Assembly (NCBI GenBank): GCA_024331125.1
Contig: JANDJI010000003.1
Span: forward strand, 62,001-126,000
DNA from: Nitrospira sp.
GTDB lineage: Bacteria > Nitrospirota > Nitrospiria > Nitrospirales > Nitrospiraceae
Reading direction: 5' to 3'
Length of the DNA: 64,000 nucleotides
Positions 35,052 through 44,169 of the stretch are shown piece after piece; positions within the stretch are counted from its first letter, which is position 1; every line of letters begins with the position of its first letter. Under the pieces are notes generated by a model. The model saw only the letters and a list, made by a program, of their open reading frames with translations. It made no database searches and was not told where the DNA came from. A program made the translations under genes and the position numbers.

Positions 35052-36240
35052 TTGCGACGAAAGGGACCGCTTCTTGAGGACCGTAATCCGAATCACGAAA
35101 GAAGGCAAGATCCGACCGGTCCAGCAACGAGCCCTGGACGCGATTTCGACGGTGGACGGCCGGCAAGCTTGGTCGCCCTGATCAAAGCCGTGATTCCTGG
35201 GGCTTGCAGGCGTCCGAGACATGCTGGAGGCGGAAGTGACGAAACTGGCTGGCGAACGGAATCGCCGGACCGGTTGGCAGCCGGGACTGGCCCACTGGAG
35301 GGCGGCAACGGGGGGCGGTGTATCTGCCGGATTAGAAACTGCCGATCGTCCCCACGGGTGCGTGATCGACGAGCGGTTCGCCAGCCGTCTTCTGCCGTTG
35401 TTCCAGCGTCGGATCAAGCAGGTCAGCGAGCTCTTGCCGCCGTTGTATTTGCAGGGATTGGTGCTCGGCGATTTCGAGCCGGCGCTGCCGGGGCCGTTGG
35501 GGGAGGGGCCCCCTTGTCGCCTGCCTCACTCCAGCGGCTCAAGGCGCAGTGGCAGGATGAGTATGGCGCGTGGAAGCAGCGGTGGCTTGATGACCTCGAG
35601 GTCGTGTATGGCTGGGCTGCTGGCTTGTAGGTGAAGGCCGACCTGGAGGACAGCAACGCCGCGCTGCTGGTCCTGGTCGGACGTGACGGACGGGGGCAAG
35701 GTAGTCCGGCCATGGAAATCGGCCAGCGCGAATTGAAGGAGTCCTGCGGTGCCGCGTTGCGAGATCTGCGGACGCGGAGGGTAAAGCCTGGTCGCTGCAC
35801 GATCGCCGATGGGCATCTCAGCATCTGGGCCGCCTGAGCGGAACAGCAGCTCATGGCCGCCGAGCAGCGAGGTTGGAACCATCGACTCGTCAAGGTGCTG
35901 GATGCCATTCCCAAAACACACCAAACCGTACCAGACCATGGCGGCGACGCTATTGAAAACCCTGCCGTATGCGAGATACAAGCGTGTGTGAACGGGCTGC
36001 GGGACCCGTTCAGTCGCCGGTACCGCACAGTGGCCCGAAGGCCGTCGCGTGCTTACATCCCGATTGGGAGTGCCTCGTCACGTTCTGTCAGTTCCCCAAG
36101 GAGCATTGGCGCCACCTGCGCACGACCAACGTGGTCGAGTCGCCGTTTGTGGCGGTGCAACTGCGGACGACGGATCGGCAAAGCGACCCACCCCTAGTTT
36201 CAACTCCTCGAGTCCCATCCTTCGTCAAACTGGGGCGGCG
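35052..36240 (+). pseudogene. IS256 (Mutator) transposase pseudogene
   Basis: Broken plus-strand frames line up with an IS256-type transposase: SLQRLKAQWQDEYGAWKQRW, DLEVVYGWAAGL, stop, KADLEDSNAALLVLVGRDG (first catalytic Asp region), RRVKPGRCTIADGHLSIWAA (second Asp), RGWNHRLVKVLDAIPKTHQ and EHWRHLRTTNVVESPFVAVQ. At least three stops and several shifts make it non-functional. Terminal inverted repeats were not found by eye. A 240-base remnant of the same family lies at 24096. Confidence 0.8.
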
Positions 36241-36429
36241 CCTGGGTGTCAGGCGCCGCCCCCTTTCAAGATCTGGCCGTGGGAGGGGCAGTTGACTTTA
36301 TGCCGATTGATCCGATTTCACCGCGATTCCAGCACACCTTGCTAAGAATTGAAACCTCCCCTCATACACGGAGGAATAAGGCAGGTCAGAGCCCCTGATC
36401 GTTGAGTTGTCAAGGTTTGAAGTGGCTTA

Positions 36430-36467
36430 CGAAAAGATATGGGGGAGTCTTCGAGAGCTCCCCCATA
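36430..36467 (-). terminator. Intrinsic terminator of nxrAB
   Basis: On the minus strand TATGGGGGAG and CTCCCCCATA form a 10-bp stem around ten bases and are followed by TCTTTTC. It lies about 40 bases after the nxrB stop, so the transcript ends here and no nxrC is part of this operon. Confidence 0.8.
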
Positions 36468-36506
36468 CATGGTTTGCAGAGAGATTGGCTTATGACAAGT
36501 GGCCTT

Positions 36507-37796
36507 TTACAGCCAGGTCACTCGCTCTGCCGGTCTGATATAGATCGGTTCTTCGACTTGGATACGAGCCACCTCTTTGCCTGACTTGTTGAAGCCAAGA
36601 ACCGTGTCGTTGTACATCTCAAACCGCTTGCCGTGAATCTGGGTCTCAAAGACTTTCGGCCCCGGAATGACGTCATAGCGGAAGATGATCTGTTGACTGG
36701 CTCGCCACAACTGAAGGACGGCCAGCAATTCCCGGCTCGGAACGAGGTATTTTTCAATCGCGTTGTCCACACCAGGACCAAACATCTGTCTGGCGTATCC
36801 ACGCGGGCTGTGGCGTGGCGGAATATAGTAGCCATTAGGCTCGGTTCCCCACTGCGGATAGAGAGGCAAAGCCACTTGTTCGACGCGGATAGCATAATAC
36901 AGTGGATGCCACCGATCTTCAGCCCATAGGCCGTCTTCTCCGATACGAACTAAGCTCTGCATTCTGATCTTTCCTACACAGGCGGCCATGCATCGCGTTT
37001 CCATTGGTTCCCCGCCGGTAAGAGGATCCTTTCCTTCGATACGCGGATAGCACGCAATACACTTTTCTGAGACCCTGGTGGTGCCTCGATACATAGGCTT
37101 TTTGTATGGGCACTGTTCAACGCATTTTTTGTATCCTCGGCATCGATTCTGATCGATCAAGACGATGCCATCTTCAGGCCGTTTGTAGATCGCCTTTCGT
37201 GGACAGGCGGCCAAACAACCTGGATACGTGCAGTGGTTACAGATTCTCTGAAGATAGAAGAAGAACGTTTCATGTTCTGGCAAGCTGCTGCCGGTCATCT
37301 TCCAGGGCTCATCCTTCGAGAAGCCGGTCTTATCAATACCTTCGACCAATGCTCTCATTGATGTGGCCGTATCTTCATAGATGTTGACAAACCGCCACTC
37401 CTGGTCTGTTGGGATGTAGCCGATTGCAGCCTGCCCCACTTTGGCTCCTGCATCGAAAATGGTCATCCCCTCGAAGACCCCATAGGGTGCATGGTGTTTC
37501 CGTCCTACTCGAACGTTCCATACCTGGCCACCGGGATTGACCTGCTCGATAAGCTGAGTGATTTTGACATCATAAAATTGCGGGTACCCGCCATAGGGCT
37601 TTGTCTCGACATTGTTCCACCACATATACTCCTGGCCTTTTGAGAAAAGCCAGGTTGACTTATCCGCCATAGAACATGTCTGACAGGCCAGACATCGATT
37701 AATGTTGAACACAAAGGCAAACTGCCATTTGGGATGCCGCTCCTCATAGGGATAAAGCATCTTTCGTCCTAACTGCCAGTTATAAACTTCAGGCAT
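36507..37796 (-). CDS. nxrB: Nitrite oxidoreductase beta subunit (NxrB)
   Basis: A 429-residue ferredoxin-type electron-transfer subunit. Cluster motifs: CLACQTC (C35, C38, C41), CNHCTYPGCLAACP, CRGYKKCVEQCP and CIACYP...CMAACVGK, giving the four sites ([4Fe-4S] x3 and [3Fe-4S]) known for NxrB and NarH. No export signal, so it is likely carried with NxrA through Tat. Electrons pass from NxrA through these clusters to a membrane or soluble cytochrome acceptor. The length and sequence are those of the Nitrospira protein, used as a marker gene for the genus. It starts 61 bases after the nxrA stop and has a terminator behind it. Confidence 0.97.
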   Translation of the reverse strand: MPEVYNWQLGRKMLYPYEERHPKWQFAFVFNINRCLACQTCSMADKSTWLFSKGQEYMWWNNVETKPYGGYPQFYDVKITQLIEQVNPGGQVWNVRVGRKHHAPYGVFEGMTIFDAGAKVGQAAIGYIPTDQEWRFVNIYEDTATSMRALVEGIDKTGFSKDEPWKMTGSSLPEHETFFFYLQRICNHCTYPGCLAACPRKAIYKRPEDGIVLIDQNRCRGYKKCVEQCPYKKPMYRGTTRVSEKCIACYPRIEGKDPLTGGEPMETRCMAACVGKIRMQSLVRIGEDGLWAEDRWHPLYYAIRVEQVALPLYPQWGTEPNGYYIPPRHSPRGYARQMFGPGVDNAIEKYLVPSRELLAVLQLWRASQQIIFRYDVIPGPKVFETQIHGKRFEMYNDTVLGFNKSGKEVARIQVEEPIYIRPAERVTWL

Positions 37797-37857
37797 CGTC
37801 TCCTCCTTCAGTGCCGAGGTCTACATCCAAAGTGCTGAGTGTCTCAGCACTGAATCT

Positions 37858-40800
37858 TTATACCTTAATCTTGATGTGTTCGCCCTTCAGCCACTTGATC
37901 ATAAATTCATTTTCCTGACCAGGCGTGAACCCGGTTCGCACCGGCTCCCACGGACCGCGTGCTCCAATACCACCATCCTCCGCCTTGGTGATACGGATAA
38001 GGCATTCTTTCGGGACGGTGTTGATGGCATGGTGATCAACTTGATAACCCCATTTGAATTTCCACGCGATGGCATGTTTGCCAGGAAGCGAGTCAGTCTG
38101 ATGCATCGGCATCAGCCAGTTTCTCGTAAACGATTGCTGACACCCATATCTAAAGTTGGACTGATAGCCGGTATCGATGGCAATCGCCCGTCCATCCGGT
38201 CTTGTTTCGTGTCCCTTGACGGATTTAGGCGTCGCCACAAACGGAGCGTGTTTCGCCATCGTCACGTGGTAGGGATAAGCCGGATTGTACTTGGCCCGAA
38301 TCATCAGCCGAGCGACCTTGTAATAGGGGTCACTGGGTTTCCAACCACGGTAAGGCCGATCCACCGGATTTCCATCGACATAGACGTAGTCGCCATCATT
38401 GATTCCACGATCCTTGGCAGCCTGGGGATTGATGTGAAGCTGATGTTCTCCCACGCCCGGAGTCCGTTTATCCATGCGATAGGGATCGCCGAAGTTTGAT
38501 TCATAGATCTGCACCCAGTCGTTCACCGACCACTGGCTGTGGACTCGGTGACGAGTCTTTGGCGTGACACAGTAGAACTGGTAGCCCTTTTCCCAGAGCG
38601 GGTTACTGTGTCGTTTGATCTCATCCCACGAAAGCTTGATGTTACGGACGGTTTTATCATCATGGTGTTGAGCCGTGATGGGTATTCCGTAGTCATCAGG
38701 ACGAACGTATGGATTGGTTGTAAAGATAGCATTGGGCAGGTATGGAGTCGCCTCCGGTCCTTCCCGATGCGAAATAAAGTTTTCTCCGTACTCGATCGCT
38801 TCGGCTTCTGGTCGATAGGTTTCGTATCTCCCGCTCCGCGTCCACATGGGCTTGGACTCGTTGGTCTCCTCCCAAAATGGGTGGCGCGGATAGGTTCTTA
38901 CCATTACCATCCAGCCCTTTTCAGACTTGAGCATGACGTCCGCCGAGTAGCCATAGAACGTGCTCGATGCGTCGAGCATTCGCTGCGCGTAGACGTCAAC
39001 ACGATTGGCGTAGACCATCGCGAAGTAATCTTTCATCCGTTTATCGCCAGTCATGTCGGACAGTTTCGCCGCAACTCCGGCAAACGTATCAAGGTCATTA
39101 CGGGTGTCATACAGAGGCCTGATGCCGCCTTTCCAGATCTGAACCCACGGGTTGGATACCGTGATGGTCATTTCGGGATAAGTAAATTCCATCCAGGAAT
39201 TACAAGCAAACGCGATATCCGCATGGTTGATGTCCGATGTCATTTCAATATCTTGAGTGATCAGACATTCAATGTTCGGGTCCACGTTTTTGACCATGTC
39301 GTAGTGGTGCTTGGCGTTATTGACCACATTGACATTGGTCACCCAGCGGAATTTACTCGGAGTCGGCATGTGCGTCTTCCCGGTAAACACCTTGCGCCCA
39401 TACTTGGGTGTATTGACGATCAAAGCCGTGTCACCGTGATTCCAATAGCCGACCTCTTCACCGTAGTAATAGGATCTCGTATGGATCTCTTTTCCGTGCG
39501 CATTGGGATCCAACGTGATATTGAACGGATCTTCTCCCGTGTGAACACTGAGACCAGCACCGGACCATGGCGTGGCAGTCCATGCGCCAGCCTTATAGTT
39601 TCCAGCCCAGGTATGTTGACCGGTTCCGAACTTGCCGACGTTCCCGGTGATAATCAGCACCATCGCCGCCCCACGGGCGTTGATGGTCTGATGGAAGTAG
39701 TGGCACGTACCTTCGCCGTTGTGAATCGCGGCCGGTTTAATGGTGCCCGAATCACGAGCCCATCGCACAATAAGGTCTTTCGGCGTTCGAGTGATCTGGT
39801 GAACCGTATCAAGATCATAATCCTGGAAGTGCACCATGTACATTTGCCATATAGGCATGGCATCAATCTCGCGCCCGTTCAGCAATTTCACCCTGTACGT
39901 TCCAGTCAGCGCCGCATCGATACCACTGTTCACATAATGCCACCCGACCTGCTCTCGATGGAGGGGAACGGCCTGCTTCTTATTGAGGTCCCACACCATC
40001 ATCCCGCCCAAACGCTGAATTTGCTCGGGCTTAAGCGACTGAATTCTTCCTGAATAGCTTTTCGAAAAATCAGGAAATTTATAGTCCGGTATGACGTCGC
40101 GAGGATCCAAATACTGAAGCGTATCCGTTCGCACAAGAATGGGGGCATCGGTAAAGGACCTCAGAAAATCAACGTCGTGCATGTTCTCGTCAACGATGAT
40201 TTTCATCGCCCCCAAGAAGAGCGCACCGTCAGACTGCGGGCGCAGCGGCATCCAGTAATCAGCTCGATAGGCTGTGGGGTTGTATTCTGGAGTAATCACA
40301 ACAACCCTCGCGCCCCGCTCGATACATTCGAGCTTCCAATGCGCCTCCGGCATTTTGTTCTCGACGAAGTTCTTTCCCCAACTCGTATTCAACTTGGAGA
40401 AGCGCATATCGGACAGGTCAATGTCAGACCCCTGAACACCGGACCACCAGGGATGGGCGGGATTTTGATCTCCGTGCCAAGTATAGTTGGACCAATAGCG
40501 ACCTCCCTGCGCCTGGTCCGGCCCTACCTTTCTAATCCAAGTATCCAGGAGGGCATTGATTCCTCCGTTCATCCTGGTGTTGCCCATTTTTCCAATGATT
40601 CCCAGAACAGGCATTCCCGCTCGGTGCTTGAAGCAGCGAGTCCCAGCCCCCTTCATCATCTCAATCATTTCAGGCGCATATCCCTGTTCCCGCAGACGCC
40701 TAGCCCCAGCCTCGCCACTGTACCGCGTGGCAATAATAATCATGGCCTTGGCCGCATAGGTGAACGCCGTGTCCCAAGACACTCGAAGCATGTCATCCAG

Positions 40801-41295
40801 GAACCGACTATCGAATTTATACTTGCGCTTGGTTTCCGGCGTCAGTTCGGGAGCGCCATCATCCATCCACTGCTTCCATCCCTTTCGCATCAAGGGCCCC
40901 TTCAAACGATACGGCCCATAGACGCGCCGGTGGAACGTGAACCCCTTCAGGCACATACGAGGATTGTGCGCAAACGTCCCGCGATTCCCATAAAGATCTT
41001 CATAGGTTTGGTGATCATAATTTTGCTCGACGCGCATGACCACGCCGTTTCTAACAAATGCCCGCACCCGGCAGGCATGCGTGTCATTGGGAGAGCAAAC
41101 CCATGTAAATGATGAATCGTATCGGTACTGATCGTGATAGACTCGCTCCCAGGACCGATCCGGGTACTCACCGAGCGGATTTCCCACCTCAATAACCGGC
41201 TGCAGCGCGGTTAACGCCAAAACCTTATCAGCCACCGCCACAGCGGCAACCGTCCCCACGGATACCTTCAAAAACTGCCTACGCGACAAGAACAT
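37858..41295 (-). CDS. nxrA: Nitrite oxidoreductase alpha subunit (NxrA)
   Basis: A 1145-residue molybdo-bis(MGD) enzyme of the type II DMSO reductase family that oxidises nitrite to nitrate, the energy reaction of this organism. The N-terminus MFLSRRQFLKVSVGTVAA is a textbook twin-arginine signal, so the enzyme faces the periplasm, as known for Nitrospira. The FS0 cluster region has C67, C75 and C115 (WVCSPNDTHACRVR, then RMCLKG), with N70-D71 in place of the first ligand of the NarG group. The ribosome-binding site GAGGAGGTATCTACG is strong. Full family length. No nxrC or cytochrome gene is adjacent. Upstream lies a long AT-rich region. Confidence 0.97.
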   Translation of the reverse strand: MFLSRRQFLKVSVGTVAAVAVADKVLALTALQPVIEVGNPLGEYPDRSWERVYHDQYRYDSSFTWVCSPNDTHACRVRAFVRNGVVMRVEQNYDHQTYEDLYGNRGTFAHNPRMCLKGFTFHRRVYGPYRLKGPLMRKGWKQWMDDGAPELTPETKRKYKFDSRFLDDMLRVSWDTAFTYAAKAMIIIATRYSGEAGARRLREQGYAPEMIEMMKGAGTRCFKHRAGMPVLGIIGKMGNTRMNGGINALLDTWIRKVGPDQAQGGRYWSNYTWHGDQNPAHPWWSGVQGSDIDLSDMRFSKLNTSWGKNFVENKMPEAHWKLECIERGARVVVITPEYNPTAYRADYWMPLRPQSDGALFLGAMKIIVDENMHDVDFLRSFTDAPILVRTDTLQYLDPRDVIPDYKFPDFSKSYSGRIQSLKPEQIQRLGGMMVWDLNKKQAVPLHREQVGWHYVNSGIDAALTGTYRVKLLNGREIDAMPIWQMYMVHFQDYDLDTVHQITRTPKDLIVRWARDSGTIKPAAIHNGEGTCHYFHQTINARGAAMVLIITGNVGKFGTGQHTWAGNYKAGAWTATPWSGAGLSVHTGEDPFNITLDPNAHGKEIHTRSYYYGEEVGYWNHGDTALIVNTPKYGRKVFTGKTHMPTPSKFRWVTNVNVVNNAKHHYDMVKNVDPNIECLITQDIEMTSDINHADIAFACNSWMEFTYPEMTITVSNPWVQIWKGGIRPLYDTRNDLDTFAGVAAKLSDMTGDKRMKDYFAMVYANRVDVYAQRMLDASSTFYGYSADVMLKSEKGWMVMVRTYPRHPFWEETNESKPMWTRSGRYETYRPEAEAIEYGENFISHREGPEATPYLPNAIFTTNPYVRPDDYGIPITAQHHDDKTVRNIKLSWDEIKRHSNPLWEKGYQFYCVTPKTRHRVHSQWSVNDWVQIYESNFGDPYRMDKRTPGVGEHQLHINPQAAKDRGINDGDYVYVDGNPVDRPYRGWKPSDPYYKVARLMIRAKYNPAYPYHVTMAKHAPFVATPKSVKGHETRPDGRAIAIDTGYQSNFRYGCQQSFTRNWLMPMHQTDSLPGKHAIAWKFKWGYQVDHHAINTVPKECLIRITKAEDGGIGARGPWEPVRTGFTPGQENEFMIKWLKGEHIKIKV

Positions 41296-41820
41296 CGTAG
41301 ATACCTCCTCACCAGGTTGGGAGAATCGTTATTTCTGCCCAAAAAATTCTTGTTTCATTAACTGCGCCACTCAGACTTTCTTATTTACAACTTTTGCCTT
41401 CAGGCACACGTTGAGTCTACTAGAAGATGTGCAAAATATGATCCGGAAACAAAGTGGCGACATGAAAATTAAAAGTTTATACAAAACAATGGTTTGCATC
41501 GATCATTCAAAACATTGAAGACATATCAAATGGGTGATTTTCGTAGCGCCTCATTCTTTTCTCAACGAAAATATTTTTCTAAGTCAATGTTAAACAATGA
41601 TTTTTATAATTCTCTCTCTGCAATGCCGTTAATGCGCGACATTACGAGATCGTAACAATTTGACTGGATCAGGTTTTGCTTTGGGTGGGCTATGTGCAGC
41701 TTGCCAACACTTTTTCTGCCATAGACCATCACATACAGCCAGAATTCACCGTTGAGCCGCAGAGGCTTTTCCTGGGAATTTCCGCTTGGTCTGAGAAACG
41801 TTCGTCCTATTACCTCTTGC
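41296..41820. other. AT-rich regulatory region upstream of nxrA
   Basis: About 520 bases with much higher AT content than the surrounding genes and no gene on either strand. It carries the nxrA ribosome-binding site at its edge (plus-strand CCTCCTC near 41305) and several AT tracts (for example around 41470 and 41570) that may bend DNA or bind regulators. I see no convincing promoter box for nxrA and no sigma-54 site. Confidence 0.5.
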
Positions 41821-41849
41821 TTGACACCCCTGCGGATGCTCAGTAGAAT
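41821..41849 (+). promoter_or_regulatory. Sigma-70 promoter of tRNA-Gly
   Basis: TTGACA (41821), a 17-base spacer and TAGAAT (41844) are an almost perfect promoter, 36 bases before the tRNA. The same CAGTAGAATCGGCCCC block appears at the promoter near 48738. Confidence 0.85.
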
Positions 41850-41884
41850 CGGCCCCTACATTGATCAATGCGCTCGTTCGACGA

Positions 41885-41959
41885 GCGGGAATAGCTCAGT
41901 GGTAGAGCATCGCCTTGCCAAGGCGAGGGTCGCGGGTTCAAATCCCGTTTCCCGCTCCA
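41885..41959 (+). tRNA. tRNA-Gly (anticodon GCC)
   Basis: A full cloverleaf: acceptor GCGGGAA with TTCCCGC, D arm GCTCAGTGGTAGAGC, anticodon stem CGCCT/AGGCG with loop TTGCCAA (anticodon GCC) and T arm CGGGTTCAAATCCCG. CCA is encoded at 41957-41959. Its 3' end overlaps the stop end of the opposite-strand transglutaminase gene by 22 bases. Confidence 0.97.
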
Positions 41960-44169
41960 GTCTTTTCCGTTTCACCATCCTGTTCTCGTGTCAAGCTCAT
42001 CAATCGATCCAGCTTGTTTTGGGCAACGGTATATTCATCGGATGTCAGTCTTGCTCTTCCAAACCTTTCACGACAGTACAGTTCCGTGATTGTTGTCGCC
42101 AGGGGGAACGCACCTGTCCACTGCGTCCGTATCGTGTCCAAGAATTGAAGCGGACCCGTGTTCGCCGGTTTCTGGACGCCTTTGCTTGATAGATACAGAA
42201 TCATGTCCGTATAGAGTTTCGCGACGGCGTGCCTGTCGTTTTGGACACTCGCTTTTGTGAAGAATCTTCTATACCGCGATCGTTTCCATCCCAGCCACAT
42301 GAACAGACAGAGCCCCGTCAGAATAGCAATGAACCCTGCGGCAAGTATTCCGGTAGTGCTCCGGTCGTAGAGATCGACGATTCTTTCCTGCCAAGAGGTT
42401 GGCGGAGGAAACCATCTGGACGTGGGACCCCAAACCTTCTGTCCGATGGTCGCGCTACCGATTTGGACCCCCCGGACAATTGCAAGTTGATCCGCCGCGC
42501 TAAACTGCACGACGACTCGATTCCATAGCAGTCGAATATGGTCCACCATGCTCGCCCACCCCTGCCAGGGACTGATCACGTCGCCGATGTCTTCGGATGG
42601 AGGAGTCGGGTCCATGACGATCCAGCCCGAGTGAGGCAGGTGGACTTCGACCCAGGCATGGGCGTCTTGTTGCCTGACCACATAATAATTTCCATACTCA
42701 TTCCATTCCGTCGCCAGAAATCCCGTCACCAGGCGAGCGGGAACGCCCAGCGTCCGCAACATGATCACCATGGCCGTCGCATAGTGCTCGCAGTATCCGG
42801 TTTTCCGGTTGAATAAAAATTCTTCGAGAGGATTGGCTTGCTCGGCACGTGGAATCTCAAGGCTGTAGCGATAATTCCGGGCGAGGTGATCCTGAATCGC
42901 CATCGCTTGCCCATAGGGAGTGCGCTCTTGCCCAACGACCGTCCTGGCCAAGGCGGCGATGCGGTCCGATCGAGCAGGGATCTGAATAAAATGCCTAAGA
43001 AACGCTTCATGATAGACGACCGGCGACGGCTGAAGATCGGCCGGCAAGACGGCGGTGGATTTCGAGACGGCCACATATTCAACGGGCGTGGCACTGGGAC
43101 GCGACAAATAGAACGAGCCGTTCACGTCAACTTGGACCGCCGGCAGATTCCCGCTGACCGCCTCCATAAACGGAGCTCCAAACAGAACGGGGGTGTCGAG
43201 TGGCTCCAAAAATATTTTCAATTGAAGAGAAGGTCTTTCTGGTCTTCCTCTTTCTCCCTGACTCCCGTTCAGGGCAAAGAGTCCCGGCCCTGTTTCACGT
43301 ACCACCCGTCGCCGGCTCAGTTGATTGACCCACGAGCGGCCATCGTAATGATCAAACGCGATTCCTCGTAGATACAGCCGTCCCTTTCCATCCGGGGCCC
43401 GACCAGACGGTTCCACCCTCATCACAACGCGAGGGTCCCGCTTGATGGGTCCGATGGAACCCAAATCCACGGCATCAGAAAATCCTGCGGTTCGAATGGC
43501 CGCGCCCTGACCGTTCTGATAGAACCCGCCCTGGAGCCGTGGCAGCGCAAAAAACAGAAGCAACGTGACGCCAAAAACGAAAAGAGCAAGCCCATTGGCC
43601 AACTGGAACACCTGAGAGGTCACACGGTCATACGATCCCCTCGTCTCCCGTTGAGAGGCCAAGGCGGGAGCGGGCGTGTCAGGATCTTCCAACTGCTTCG
43701 TTATCCCCAGAAGCAGAAGGGTCCAGACCCCGACGAAGAGATACACAAGAAAGAGCAGAAAGTACCAGACGTCCGCCCCCAGCGCCGCCGCCGCCAACAT
43801 CACGACCACACTAATGACATGGAGATGAAGGTAGTCGCGGAAGCATCGAAGATTGAACAGCTTGATGACCATCAGGACGAGGAGAAAGCGAACCCCCGCG
43901 GGAAGCAACTCGCCTGACATGAGGCTGTCGACCAAGAATCCAAAAAATCCAAGAATGACAAGGATATTCCAGACGGCTGTGGGAAGCCCGGTCCGTGTTT
44001 CCGGAGAGGAATCACTGTTCGATTCCGTGACGCGCACCAGCGCGAGAATCAACGCCACTCCCGTTAGAAACGTCAGCCAACCTGGCAGGTGCGACTCAAG
44101 AAATAGGGTGATGAAAGAAACAGCGGCGAGTAAAATGGACGTGACGCGGAACGCCTGATCAAGAGACAT
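41938..44169 (-). CDS. TgpA-like transglutaminase membrane protein (DUF3488)
   Basis: A 743-residue protein: about seven N-terminal membrane helices, a large periplasmic domain with the transglutaminase triad (Cys in KTGYCEHYATA, His in DAHAWVEVHLP, Asp in MDPTPP), another membrane helix (ILAAGFIAILTGLCLFMWLG) and a cytoplasmic DUF4129-like tail. It is the third gene of a moxR-DUF58-tgpA operon, a common trio of unknown envelope function. ATG 44169 follows GGCGGGGGGG and overlaps the DUF58 gene; an upstream frame to 44259 is rejected. Its last codons lie inside the antisense of tRNA-Gly. Confidence 0.9.
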   Translation of the reverse strand: MSLDQAFRVTSILLAAVSFITLFLESHLPGWLTFLTGVALILALVRVTESNSDSSPETRTGLPTAVWNILVILGFFGFLVDSLMSGELLPAGVRFLLVLMVIKLFNLRCFRDYLHLHVISVVVMLAAAALGADVWYFLLFLVYLFVGVWTLLLLGITKQLEDPDTPAPALASQRETRGSYDRVTSQVFQLANGLALFVFGVTLLLFFALPRLQGGFYQNGQGAAIRTAGFSDAVDLGSIGPIKRDPRVVMRVEPSGRAPDGKGRLYLRGIAFDHYDGRSWVNQLSRRRVVRETGPGLFALNGSQGERGRPERPSLQLKIFLEPLDTPVLFGAPFMEAVSGNLPAVQVDVNGSFYLSRPSATPVEYVAVSKSTAVLPADLQPSPVVYHEAFLRHFIQIPARSDRIAALARTVVGQERTPYGQAMAIQDHLARNYRYSLEIPRAEQANPLEEFLFNRKTGYCEHYATAMVIMLRTLGVPARLVTGFLATEWNEYGNYYVVRQQDAHAWVEVHLPHSGWIVMDPTPPSEDIGDVISPWQGWASMVDHIRLLWNRVVVQFSAADQLAIVRGVQIGSATIGQKVWGPTSRWFPPPTSWQERIVDLYDRSTTGILAAGFIAILTGLCLFMWLGWKRSRYRRFFTKASVQNDRHAVAKLYTDMILYLSSKGVQKPANTGPLQFLDTIRTQWTGAFPLATTITELYCRERFGRARLTSDEYTVAQNKLDRLMSLTREQDGETEKTGAGNGI

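Noticed and set aside
38539..40053. 504-codon open frame opposite nxrA
   Set aside because: nxrA is certain on the other strand; the frame is produced by its codon bias.
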